Source: Hemicentrotus pulcherrimus
Lineage: Eukaryota; Echinodermata; Echinoidea; Camarodonta; Strongylocentrotidae
Length of the DNA: 16,655 nucleotides
Direction: 5' to 3'
Assembly (NCBI GenBank): GCA_003118195.1
Contig: BEXV01000693.1
Coordinates: forward strand, 135,798-152,452
The position numbers were made by a program, and so were the translations under genes. The notes below the pieces were generated by a model, which saw only the letters and a program-made list of their open reading frames with translations, was not told the origin of the DNA and did not search any database. This document shows, piece by piece, positions 10,001 through 16,655 of this stretch. The first letter of the stretch is position 1; each line of letters begins with the position of its first letter.

Positions 10001-10130
10001 CCAACCATTCCATGACCTCTTCTTCGTAATCCTCCATCCATCTGATGTTGGCCCTGGTCTGGTCCACAGCTTGGGCGAACGCTCTAGAACCTGTCCCTTG
10101 GTCTGGGTGGGTCTCAATGAAGTCCAGGAG
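9981..10130 (-). CDS. ANPEP: ANPEP-like terminal exon with stop
   Basis: 150 bp, phase 0, acceptor CACTAAACAG, stop TAA at 9983-9981. It encodes LLDFIETHPDQGTGSRAF and ANIRWMEDYEEEVMEWLAW, matching the C-terminal ANIKW...VVLQW helix of M1 enzymes. The last codons fall in the first unit of the minisatellite at 9897-10000. Confidence 0.93.
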   Translation of the reverse strand, partial: LLDFIETHPDQGTGSRAFAQAVDQTRANIRWMEDYEEEVMEWLAWAVTA

Positions 10131-13100
10131 CTGTTTAGTGAGGACACACATAAGGTACAAAAGAATTAATTATGGACAGTCAGACCCGCCTTAGCTATCA
10201 ACTGTATAAAACGAACACCTGTATAGAAAGACCACCTGTATAGAAAAAGCCATCTTTATTAAAGAGGCAGTGGGTCTAGAGTGACTTCCTTTTGTACACC
10301 CCAAAAGTACAAGCACTCATTTGAAAATATCAACATTTTTATGCTAACACTGGAATATGTCAGCTTTAACAATATACTCTTTATAACATTAGAGATGTCA
10401 TAGTAGACTGTTTTTTAAAAGCACTTGACTTGAAACTTCCTTTTAAGCAATTATTTTTAAAAACATCTAATTAGTCATGCTAACATTGGAGTATGTAAAT
10501 CAGCTTATACCCTTACTAATACAATATTAGAGGTGTCATAGTAGAGTGGTTTAAGAACTTGACTTGAAATGCAAAAGTCGTGGTTTGATCCCTGACATGG
10601 CACTATTAGTCTTATGACAAGGCATTAATCTACATTTGCCACTCCGTACCCAGAGGGAAATCGGGACTTTGTAGGCTGATGAAAGCCTTCATGTTAGTAA
10701 TTGCCAGTGACCATATGATAGAAATACTCCCCAGGGAGTGGGGATGGTGCACATTATGCGTGAATGAAGCACTTAAAGCACTCAAAAGAGATATTTCAAA
10801 TAACATGTACGTGCTATATAAATCCAGATTATTAGATAAGTATTCTACATCAGACATTCAGACTAACTTCATATACAGCCACACCTGCTTAAAATGACTA
10901 ACTGTACATAAAAACCACCTGCTTATAAAGACCACCTTCTTGTCTCCCTTAAGCGGTCTTTATAAACAGGTTTCACTGTTTCACCCACCTCCTGGAGCTG
11001 AAACTCTGTATTGAAATTCGCCGTCACCGATTCAATCAAATCAGAAAACTGGAATACGCTGCTTCCGTATCTGATGTAAGACAAGGACATTCATGAAGGA
11101 TTGTTAAAGTAGTCACCCAAAAAATCAAAAGTGTTTTATATTGATGCAAAATTCATATCATTGCAAAAGGGAAGCCTTACTGATAAAATATAACAACTTC
11201 CCTCTTCAAAATATGTTTGGGGCCTGCAGTAATCATCTCTAAAAAATGTTAATTTTGGGATCCAGATTTTCTGCCTACAGCGGTCCTAATTCCTAGAGCG
11301 TCAAGATTTTTGAAGTCACATGTGAGACACAGCTAGCCACAAAATTGCATTTTACGCCTTTCCATGATATCTATATGATTTTCAGCAAATTATTCATGTT
11401 TTTCAAGAGAAAATCTTTCCATCCATGAATAATTTGACATAATTATCAGTTGTCAAGAATTTTCTGCTATTCCTGACATACGTTGTGTCACTGAGATATG
11501 TCTCAACGGAAACTATTTCTGAAATCTTGAAAGCAGCATGATTCAACGATATCTACTGCTTTTCAGGCACTGATAATCATACCAATATTCTTTTCTTTTA
11601 TAGCACATATCACAGGATCTCAGTGTAACAATTGACAAGTTTGGGTCCATATCATGTCTTACTGGATCAAAACAAATACAAATATCAAATCCTTGCCTCA
11701 CCCCTAAAAGGACATTACAGACATTGGCAGTACATGCCATTATAGTGTCCTTTTTGCAGTGAGCCGACATCGTCCTCTTTTTAACCTCTCTCACCCTCTT
11801 CTCTCACTCCTTTTTCCTTACCCATTAATCCAATTTTTTTTTTTACATCTATACAATAATATATTCAAGCAATACTGCATCAAACATAATATTTGTAAAA
11901 GAAAGAAGTTGAAATAAGAACAATACATAATAGATAAATGAGAACATAACTTACTCATTTCTGTAAAAGTCCCAGTTGACCCGGAAGAAGTCCCAGGCAA
12001 GGTCAGAGCCGATGGTGTTGGAGGCAACGTATCCTGCAACATTATCTGCATCCTGAGCCTTGATCGTTCCGTTGGGGGCGATGCTCAATTCTAAGTACCT
12101 GCAAAATCACATCACTTGAATGTGTAAATTTTGTTCAAACAAAGACACCCCCCTCCCCACCCTCACAAAAAGATACAATGAGCTTGTAGATACAAAAAAT
12201 GAAGGGACCTACCCTGTAAGACAACATACAGACCTATCTGTGGGGCCACATGAAAGAGGATTCATACTCTTTTACAAAATGGCCGCTTGAACCCTATCCA
12301 TGCAGCTGAAGGTCACACGTCATTACTCCTATGAAGTTTATAGAGTATTATTTTAACGACAACTGCATTTTTTTCACTGTAAGCCTTTAGACAGTAACAC
12401 AAAAATGGCCCTTTAAAGTTTGAAAGAACTTTTTTTTAAAGATTGAGGAAAGCAATTTTTTTAAAGCCGCCTACCATTGTGATTTTTAACTTGTTTTTTT
12501 GTTTACAATGTATTCAAGTAACATGTACATAATTATAAGCATGAATAAAAGTCAATAGCATGGTGATATAACATGTGCAAGACAGTACATGATACCATGA
12601 AGCAGGGAGCTTGCACTGGGTATGCCTGCATAGTTTACATACAGCACTCTTTTTGAAGGGGGTCCAGATGGATCATTTTGTTTGTATACATGAGCCCCAT
12701 ATCCAAATTTTTTGAAATTTAGGGGTCCAGACTTAGATTTTGGGTGCCCTGGGGAGTGTTTTATAAAGACTAAGATCGACTTTAAGTTGGAATTAGCTAT
12801 GACATTGCAGGCCGCTCATGCCACTAGTTCCTCTAACTGTTTCTGGCATTGGTTTATCAAGGAACATACAAATCATGGTCACACATCTATTGAATTTACA
12901 TTTTTTTTATAGTTTATCATTGAAGGAAAAAGTATTATCCAATGATCAAAATTGAGAGACCAATGATGAGGGCAACCAGTGGCATGGATGGCCTGCCATT
13001 TTCAAGTCCAACTTAAAGTCGATCTTAGTCTTTGTGAAACACTCCCCACATCCCATGATAGTGTCGAGCTCTGCATACAGTGACAGAGAATGCCTGCTGG

Positions 13101-16100
13101 ATACTTGGTACTTGGTAGGATTCCTCCAAAAGACGCAGTAAAGATGTTTAAACTGAAGGTATGTCGTCATGTGCAACCACCAACTTAAGGTACTGGTTTT
13201 AAGTTGGTTTTAAGCGCAGATACTTACGAGTTCAGGATCCATGGTATCCGACTGCATCCCATGGCAGCCAGGAGGATGTTCTTCTCTGTGGCGACGGAGG
13301 TGCTCAGGTACTCCTGGTAGGCAAAGTTCCATTCCTCTTGGCCCCCGGCAGAGATGGCTGTGCAGTACACGCGGGACTTCTGGTTTGGAGGTACCCTAGG
13401 AGTTACAGACAAGATTTAAGCATGGAAATACTTATATCGGATTTTCTTTTGGCGGAGAAATTCAAAATCTTCTCTTTGAATTTCATCTACTCTACTCATT
13501 TATATTTTAAGGTCTTTAGTTTATATATCAGTCAGAAATTATGAACTTTCACACAATACACGAATATACATGTACATGCTATTATATCAGGGGGGTGTTT
13601 CACAAAGATTATAAGTCGAACTTAACTCTAAGTTGGACTTCAATATTATGGAGAGCCATCTGTAGCCTTAGAATGAAGTATATTCAAAAGCAAAAACTAA
13701 TCAACCAACAGCTTTCCATAATTGTTAAGTCCAACTTAGAGATAAGTTCAACTTAGAGATAAGTTCAACTTAGGATCTTTGTGAAACACCCCCCTGGTAC
13801 TATTACCCAGCATTATATTCCACATACTCAGAATCTTGCTCTAAGATTGGTCAAAAGTAAATCAGGTGATGAAAGATAGTTCGCCCATCATTGTTGTGAG
13901 AAGCAAAAAGTTTGTTACACTGTGTAGATAGGCTTCTGTCTACACAGTGCAACGCACTTTCACTGAAGATAGAAGTCCTATCTACACAGTGCAACACACT
14001 TTACTTGTATACGCTGCGTATTGCTCTCCTCTTTAAGCACTTTGAGTGTTAGTACACAAACTCACATCGTACACCGTTTGCTAGCTGTTAATTGATAATT
14101 TGTTGCTCTAAAATGACGGAAGAAGTGAAATGTTTCCAATGTCGCATAGTAAGCAAATAACTACAGTATGGTGAAGGTGATGGGACAAACTATCACTTCC
14201 TCTGCGATCTGAATGTATACGCTATCTATCCTCAGCTTCGCTTCAGAAAGATAACTACATCCAGATCGCCTCGAAAGTGATAGTTTGTCCCATCACCTTC
14301 ACCATACTGTAGTTATTTGCTTACTATGAGCAGAAAACACAATGACATGACAAATGACTTCTTAGTTCTATGTATAACCATTCCTTAGATAACTTTCAAA
14401 GAAACAATGTCATGTCTTTTATTCTTGGGATGGAGTCATTTGGTAGAAGATGTAATGTTCTATTCAACTCTCTCACTTGAATGGAACGGCTCATGAAATA
14501 GTTCTACTATCTCACTGATAGACATTAAATAGTTGTATACTAATACTCTAAGAACAATATTACTGGATCTTACGGATTTGTTTCTGGGTTGGCCATCCAT
14601 GTTGCATAGTACTCTATAGCAGTATTTATACAGTCTTCGTTGCCATACCCACAAGCTAGGCTGATGGCTATCACACGACCAGACCTAAAAACAGAAAGAA
14701 GAAATCAAATCATACCAAAATAATCTCAAAGAGTAAACATTTCAGAGTACAAGATAATATATTCCTCTAAAGGTTCCATTTAAAGTTTTGAAAAAGTATG
14801 GGGAAAAGGTGTACAAACAGCAAGAAAACCCAAAACAGCAACAAAGACATAATGGCCCGAATTCACAAAGGAGGTTTGTCAACAAACCTATGTTTTTGTG
14901 CGTCATATGACGCATTTCGACATGTTTTTTTACAAACCTGATTTGTAAAAACGTGTCAAAACGCGCCATATGACGCACGTAAACCTAGGTTTGTCATGAA
15001 TTCAGGCCAATTTGATAGTTCTTCTAAAGAACAACATTTTTGACTAATCCTGTATACTTATGTAAAAAATTCTTACGTGAGTTTTAATTTTTTTTCTTCT
15101 TCAAATATGGAAAACTTTATTTTAAAACTGATGTAGTAAACCACCTTACAAAAATCCGCAATCAAATAAAAATCTTAGGTAGTGGCATACATGTAGCATT
15201 GGTCTAGCTATTGGCGGAAACTTGTATCCAGGGGATTGGGTCCAGAGGATGGATGGTAGTCATCTTTGAGTTTTGTCATATACAGATGACATACAGTCAT
15301 ATACTACATTAAGTCAATTTCCAATGCCACTTTATGTTTCTGTTTTCTTTTTAGGTGGTTTAGCATGGCATATCTGAAAAAGAAAAATAGAGTAAGCAAG
15401 AACTTACTGATCAAGATGGGATCCAACAGTATCATTCCATCCAACGTACTCGTAGAAGGGTTCTACCTGACGCCTCATGTATGTCTGTATGATATCAAAG
15501 AAATAATGATAATATTAATAATAGAGGGTTCTTACACAACCCTCATGTCTGCCAAACTTGACACTCCTGGCACTCCACAACTACGGTTACCCTGGTTTTA
15601 GCATGGCTGCCATTATGGCGCTCTAGCATTTCAAGGAATAAATTCCTACCAGGTACCAATTCCCTTAGGTGGAGTGGAGTGTGGCAAATGTAGATAATTG
15701 TCTTGCCAAAGGACATTAGTGCCGCAGTGGGACTCAAACCACAAACCATGTGTTCCATAGTCCGGTGACTTATCCACAAGACCACGACATCTCTACAAAT
15801 AAAAATTTCATCATCAGGGCCCCATTTCACAAAACTTGTCATCGGTGACAAATGACAGCTTTTGTTATAAGCTACTGAAATCCTTGCTTCTGATTGGTTA
15901 TCAACAGATTAGTCACTGATTTTTGTCATTTGTCATTGAAAAAAGGCTTTGTGAAACGGGTCCCTGTTCAGAGCCAGACGGATGTAACACACTAGGTAAA
16001 GGATATAGGTTAATACTGTTCTGGCTTCAAGCAGACAATAAGTGGTTTGATTAGTTGCATTTTTTCTGTATTGCTTATTAAAGTATACCACTATCGACAA

Positions 16101-16365
16101 AGACACCTAAAACCTAGAACATTTTCCATCTCTGAACGAACTCAAAAGAGAAATCACTTACCGAGAACAAGCCGTATGCCTGTGACTTGCTGAGCATGAG
16201 GTCAACATATCCCAAGACCCTGTTAAGCACGCTCCACGGAACGTAATCCTGTTCGTCCTCCAAGTAGAACGTGAGGTTAAAGGCTGTGACCATGCTGAGT
16301 TGACCTGACACGGCAAGGTTGAAAGCGTCGCTGATCAGAGCCGCACGACTGGAGATGGGGATAGC
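9981..16365 (-). CDS. ANPEP: M1 aminopeptidase (aminopeptidase N-like), C-terminal part, 7 exons
   Basis: Exons in transcript order are 16365-16162, 15484-15408, 14684-14574, 13395-13228, 12098-11955, 11070-10989 and 10130-9981. All have GT-AG borders and compatible phases. The joined 936 nt give 311 residues plus TAA. The peptide follows domain IV (ERAP1-C-like) of M1 zinc aminopeptidases: IPISSRAALISDAFNLA, then MRRQVEPFYEY, VYCTAISAGGQEEWNFAY, SNTIGSDLAWDFFRVNW, YGSSVFQFSDLIESV and finally RANIRWMEDYEEEVMEWL. It looks closest to ANPEP among vertebrate members, but ENPEP- or ERAP-type homologues are possible. The N-terminal anchor and the HEXXH zinc site lie off the right edge. M1 enzymes remove N-terminal residues from peptides, and ANPEP-type members are type II ectoenzymes. 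The C-terminus has no hydrophobic tail, so no GPI anchor signal is evident. Confidence 0.9.
10203..10262 (+). repeat. GACCACCTGTATAGAAA-type periodic repeat
   Basis: Units of roughly 20 bp built around TATAGAAAGACCACCTG. The same motif family appears at 10866-10982, at the other end of this intron. Confidence 0.6.
10339..10615 (+). repeat. Tandem duplication, period about 138 bp, covering a SINE head
   Basis: ATGCTAACACTGGAATATGT and TTAGAGATGTCATAGTAG recur about 138 bp later as diverged copies (TTAGAG at 10389 and 10527). The second copy leads into the full SINE; the first contains only its 5' head and then loses similarity. Confidence 0.7.
10530..10840 (+). mobile_element. tRNA-derived SINE
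   Basis: TAGTAGAGTGG at 10539-10549 fits the pol III A box TRGYNNANNNG exactly, and GGTTTGATCCC at 10582-10592 fits the B box GGTTCGANNCC with one C-to-T change. The body includes AAGGCATTAATCTACATTTG and GGACTTTGTAGGCTGATGAA; the tail is GTGCTATATAAATCCAG. It shares its body with the - strand element at 15615-15795. It lies in the last intron of the aminopeptidase gene, opposite to the gene. Confidence 0.8.
10866..10982 (+). repeat. TATAAAGACCACC-type periodic repeat with foldback
   Basis: Units such as CACCTGCTTATAAAGACCAC are followed by the inverted GGTCTTTATAAACAGG, so part of the block can fold back. It ends about 6 bp from the splice donor at 10988. Confidence 0.65.
10989..11070 (-). 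CDS. ANPEP: ANPEP-like exon n-1
   Basis: 82 bp with acceptor TTACATCAG and donor GTGGGT, ending in phase 0. It encodes YGSSVFQFSDLIESVTANFN and TEFQLQE, aligned with the YGGGSFSFSNLI and STEYELQQ segments. The donor is only a few bases from a repeat that ends near 10982. Confidence 0.94.
11071..11954 (-). other. ANPEP: ANPEP-like intron, no other feature seen
   Basis: An 884-bp phase 2 intron. It has AT-rich sequence with pyrimidine-rich stretches near 11770-11850 (T and C runs) but no recognisable repeat or gene. The open frames in it have no protein support. Confidence 0.7.
11955..12098 (-). CDS. ANPEP: ANPEP-like exon n-2
   Basis: 144 bp with acceptor TTTTGCAG and donor GTAAGT, phase 2 to phase 2. 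It encodes YLELSIAPNGTIKAQDADNV and SNTIGSDLAWDFFRVNWDFY, matching the IRKQDA and GLVWDF..SNW positions of aminopeptidase N. Confidence 0.94.
12751..13047. mobile_element. Foldback MITE with long terminal inverted repeats
   Basis: The left end GGGGAGTGTTTTATAAAGAC and the inverted right end GGGGAGTGTTTCACAAAGAC continue as matching arms (TAAGATCGACTTTAAGTTGG in both), with weaker similarity for another 60 bp or so. The element is about 297 bp, has no coding capacity and sits in the intron between exons n-3 and n-2. No clear target-site duplication was found. Confidence 0.8.
13228..13395 (-). CDS. ANPEP: ANPEP-like exon n-3
   Basis: 168 bp with acceptor ACTCCTAG and donor GTAAGT, phase 2 to phase 2. 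It encodes VYCTAISAGGQEEWNFAYQE and AAMGCSRIPWILNS, the best conserved stretch in the window (VYC.AI..GG.EEW.FA and C...WILN). Confidence 0.95.
13588..13796. mobile_element. Foldback MITE with 22-bp perfect terminal inverted repeats
   Basis: The arms 13588-13609 and 13775-13796 are perfectly complementary over 22 bp (they start CAGGGGGGTGTTTCACAAAG). Imperfect pairing continues inward through AAGTTGGACTT sequences. The right arm has an extra 17-bp tandem unit (AGATAAGTTCAACTTAG). It is related to the element at 12751-13047 by its ends and by the AAGTTGGACTT motif. It lies in the intron between exons n-4 and n-3. Confidence 0.85.
13912..14002. repeat. Hairpin-forming repeat with CTACACAGTGCAAC units
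   Basis: GTTACACTGTGTAGATAGG at 13914-13932 is the inverse of CCTATCTACACAGTGCAAC at 13978-13996 with one mismatch. A third copy, GTCTACACAGTGCAACGCAC, sits between them in direct orientation. Adjacent to the large hairpin at 14145-14328. Confidence 0.75.
14145..14328. repeat. Large hairpin: perfect 54-bp inverted repeat, 76-bp spacer
   Basis: Arm 14145-14198 and arm 14275-14328 are exact reverse complements over 54 bp. Pairing continues imperfectly into the spacer (GCGATCTG with CCAGATCGC) up to a small loop around AGCTTCGCT, so the whole 184 bp can fold as one stem. Identity this high implies a recent origin or constraint. It lies in the intron between exons n-4 and n-3. Confidence 0.9.
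14574..14684 (-). CDS. ANPEP: ANPEP-like exon n-4
   Basis: 111 bp with acceptor TGTTTTTAG and donor GTAAGA, phase 2 to phase 2. It encodes SGRVIAISLACGYGNEDC and TAIEYYATWMANPETNP, equivalent to the NAISTAC/ECEEMV-type region with its conserved cysteine pair. Confidence 0.92.
14854..15008. mobile_element. Foldback MITE, 155 bp
   Basis: The ends GGCCCGAATTCACAAAGG and GGCCTGAATTCATGACAAAC (inverted) frame arms that both contain AAACCTA(G/T)GTTT and a GCGTCATATG(A/G)CGC palindrome. AAT flanks both ends, which would fit a 3-bp target-site duplication. It lies in the intron between exons n-5 and n-4. Confidence 0.8.
15408..15484 (-). CDS. ANPEP: ANPEP-like exon n-5
   Basis: 77 bp, starts in phase 0 after ATCATACAG and ends in phase 2 before GTAAGT. 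It encodes TYMRRQVEPFYEYVGWND and the following SHLDQ junction, matching the YLKKQVTPLF-type helix of aminopeptidase N. Confidence 0.9.
15615..15795 (-). mobile_element. tRNA-derived SINE (minus strand)
   Basis: On the - strand, TGGTCTTGTGG (15784-15774) is an A box with one mismatch and GGTTTGAGTCC (15740-15730) a B box with one mismatch. The body TTGGCAAGACAATTATCTAC and ATTTGCCACTCC-like sequence match the SINE at 10530-10840. It is inserted in the intron between exons n-6 and n-5, in the same direction as the gene. Confidence 0.75.
15815..15966. mobile_element. Foldback MITE, about 152 bp
   Basis: The left end CAGGGCCCCATTTCACAAAA and inverted right end CAGGGACCCGTTTCACAAAG are terminal inverted repeats, and both arms carry TGACAAATGACA. 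It abuts the 5' end of the SINE at 15795 and lies in the intron between exons n-6 and n-5. No clear target-site duplication. Confidence 0.8.
16162..16365 (-). CDS. ANPEP: ANPEP-like exon n-6 (first visible)
   Basis: 204 bp, phase 0 at both ends, acceptor TTGATTCAG and donor GTAAGT. It encodes AIPISSRAALISDAFNLAVS through the PWSVLNRVLGYVDLMLSKSQ helix to AYGLFS, which corresponds to the start of the ERAP1-C domain. Its 5' part and adjoining intron are duplicated upstream (16419-16655). Confidence 0.9.
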
Positions 16366-16418
16366 CTGAATCAAGATGGAATGACAAATGGATTATTATT
16401 GATGAAAATGAATTCCAG

Positions 16419-16535
16419 TCACCCTCGTCATCTAGTTGAAACCTGAGGTTAAAGGTCATGACCTGACTGACCTGACCTGACACAGCTAGGTTGAAGGTCT
16501 CTGATCAGAGCCGCACAACTGGAGATGGGGATGAC
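16419..16535 (-). pseudogene. Decayed copy of ANPEP-like exon n-6
   Basis: Reads VIPISSCAALIRD after a preserved GATTCAG acceptor, then a 2-nt deletion shifts the frame. The next frame reads LAVSGQVSQVMTFNLRFQLD and DEGDW, matching LAVSGQLSMVTAFNLTFYLE and DEQDY of the true exon. The 3' third of the exon and its donor are missing. The following copy (16589-16655) is cut by the window edge and reads FYLDDEGDW. It could not contribute an intact domain. Confidence 0.75.
16446..16464 (+). promoter_or_regulatory. DR1 plus palindromic nuclear-receptor-like motif
   Basis: AGGTTA-A-AGGTCA at 16446-16458 is a direct repeat with 1-bp spacing (HNF4/RXR type), overlapping the palindrome AGGTCATGACCT at 16453-16464. 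The same pair recurs at 16617-16635. The true exon lacks the intact motif. A regulatory role is only inferred. Confidence 0.3.
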
Positions 16536-16655
16536 CTGAATCAAGATTGAATTATAAATTGATTATTATTGATTGAAAATGAACTCCAGTCACCCTCGTC
16601 ATCTAGGTAGAACCTGAGGTTAAAGGTCATGACCTGACTGACCTGACCTGACACA

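Larger units (their letters stand above)
10131..10988 (-). other. ANPEP: Last intron of the ANPEP-like gene (repeat-filled)
   Basis: An 858-bp phase 0 intron. It contains the GACCACCTG-type repeat at both ends, a tandem duplication of about 138 bp and a SINE. Little of it looks unique. Confidence 0.85.
16253..16655 (-). repeat. Tandem array of partial exon plus intron, period about 171 bp
   Basis: The 5' two thirds of exon n-6 and about 60 bp of its upstream intron are repeated toward the right edge. TCGTC anchors lie at 16253 (true exon), 16425 and 16596. The third copy is cut by the window end, so the array may be longer. Confidence 0.85.

Noticed and set aside
9953..10147. 64-residue open frame on the - strand
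   Set aside because: Wrong frame of the terminal aminopeptidase exon; the correct frame gives the conserved M1 C-terminal helix.
10539..10592. Possible tRNA gene
   Set aside because: Good pol III boxes but no acceptor-stem pairing and a SINE body and tail follow.
12712..13176. Two open frames with similar peptides (ECF.KTKIDFKL)
   Set aside because: The similarity arises because both are translations of the two arms of the foldback element 12751-13047; it is not a gene.
9981..16365. Active-site HEXXH zinc motif of the aminopeptidase
   Set aside because: Not found in any joined exon; only the C-terminal domain is in the window, so no statement about catalytic competence is possible.
16277..16483. 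68-residue open frame on the - strand
   Set aside because: It joins the shifted frame of the decayed exon copy to the intron and the wrong frame of the true exon; not a separate protein.
1..16655. CRISPR arrays, prokaryotic operons or viral genes
   Set aside because: No spaced direct-repeat array, ribosome binding sites or viral protein patterns were seen; intron structure shows a eukaryotic genome.

Overview
This is a eukaryotic, probably marine invertebrate, genomic window. It is AT-rich, has genes with GT-AG introns, and is dense in small transposable elements. The repeat style (tRNA-derived SINEs, and foldback elements whose ends carry TTCACAAAG) suggests a deuterostome such as an echinoderm. 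A hemichordate, amphioxus or mollusc is not excluded. No bacterial features, true tRNA, rRNA or CRISPR array was seen.

Left (1-2660): a decayed or partly visible paralogue of the next gene. A clear 32-residue C-terminal coding fragment ends with a stop at 1297. Upstream are a duplicated block of about 65 bp and possible exon remnants. Middle (2661-5605): a complete two-exon TMEM35B/DoxX-like membrane protein gene on the + strand (139 aa). An 11-bp tandem array of GGGCGTGG (Sp/KLF-type) sites lies about 220-270 bp before its start codon, and a long AT-rich 3' region ends near an AATAAA at 5583. From 5606 to about 9890 no gene was found, only a SINE, a diverged tandem duplication and microsatellites.

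Right (9981-16365): the C-terminal part of an M1-family aminopeptidase (aminopeptidase N-like) on the - strand. Seven exons with fully consistent splice sites and phases encode 311 residues of the ERAP1-C-like domain IV and the stop. The catalytic HEXXH exons lie beyond the right edge. Its introns carry at least four terminal-inverted-repeat elements, a near-perfect 184-bp hairpin and two SINEs. At the right edge the first visible exon is partly duplicated in tandem (period about 171 bp) as frameshifted exon copies, each with a DR1/IR0-like nuclear-receptor motif.

The two main genes are convergent and share no obvious pathway. The most interesting points are the tandem TMEM35B-like paralogue, the decayed tandem exon array, and the excess of TACATGTA and TACCGGTA octamers, which look like TA-target transposon excision footprints; one case is supported by comparing two repeat copies.
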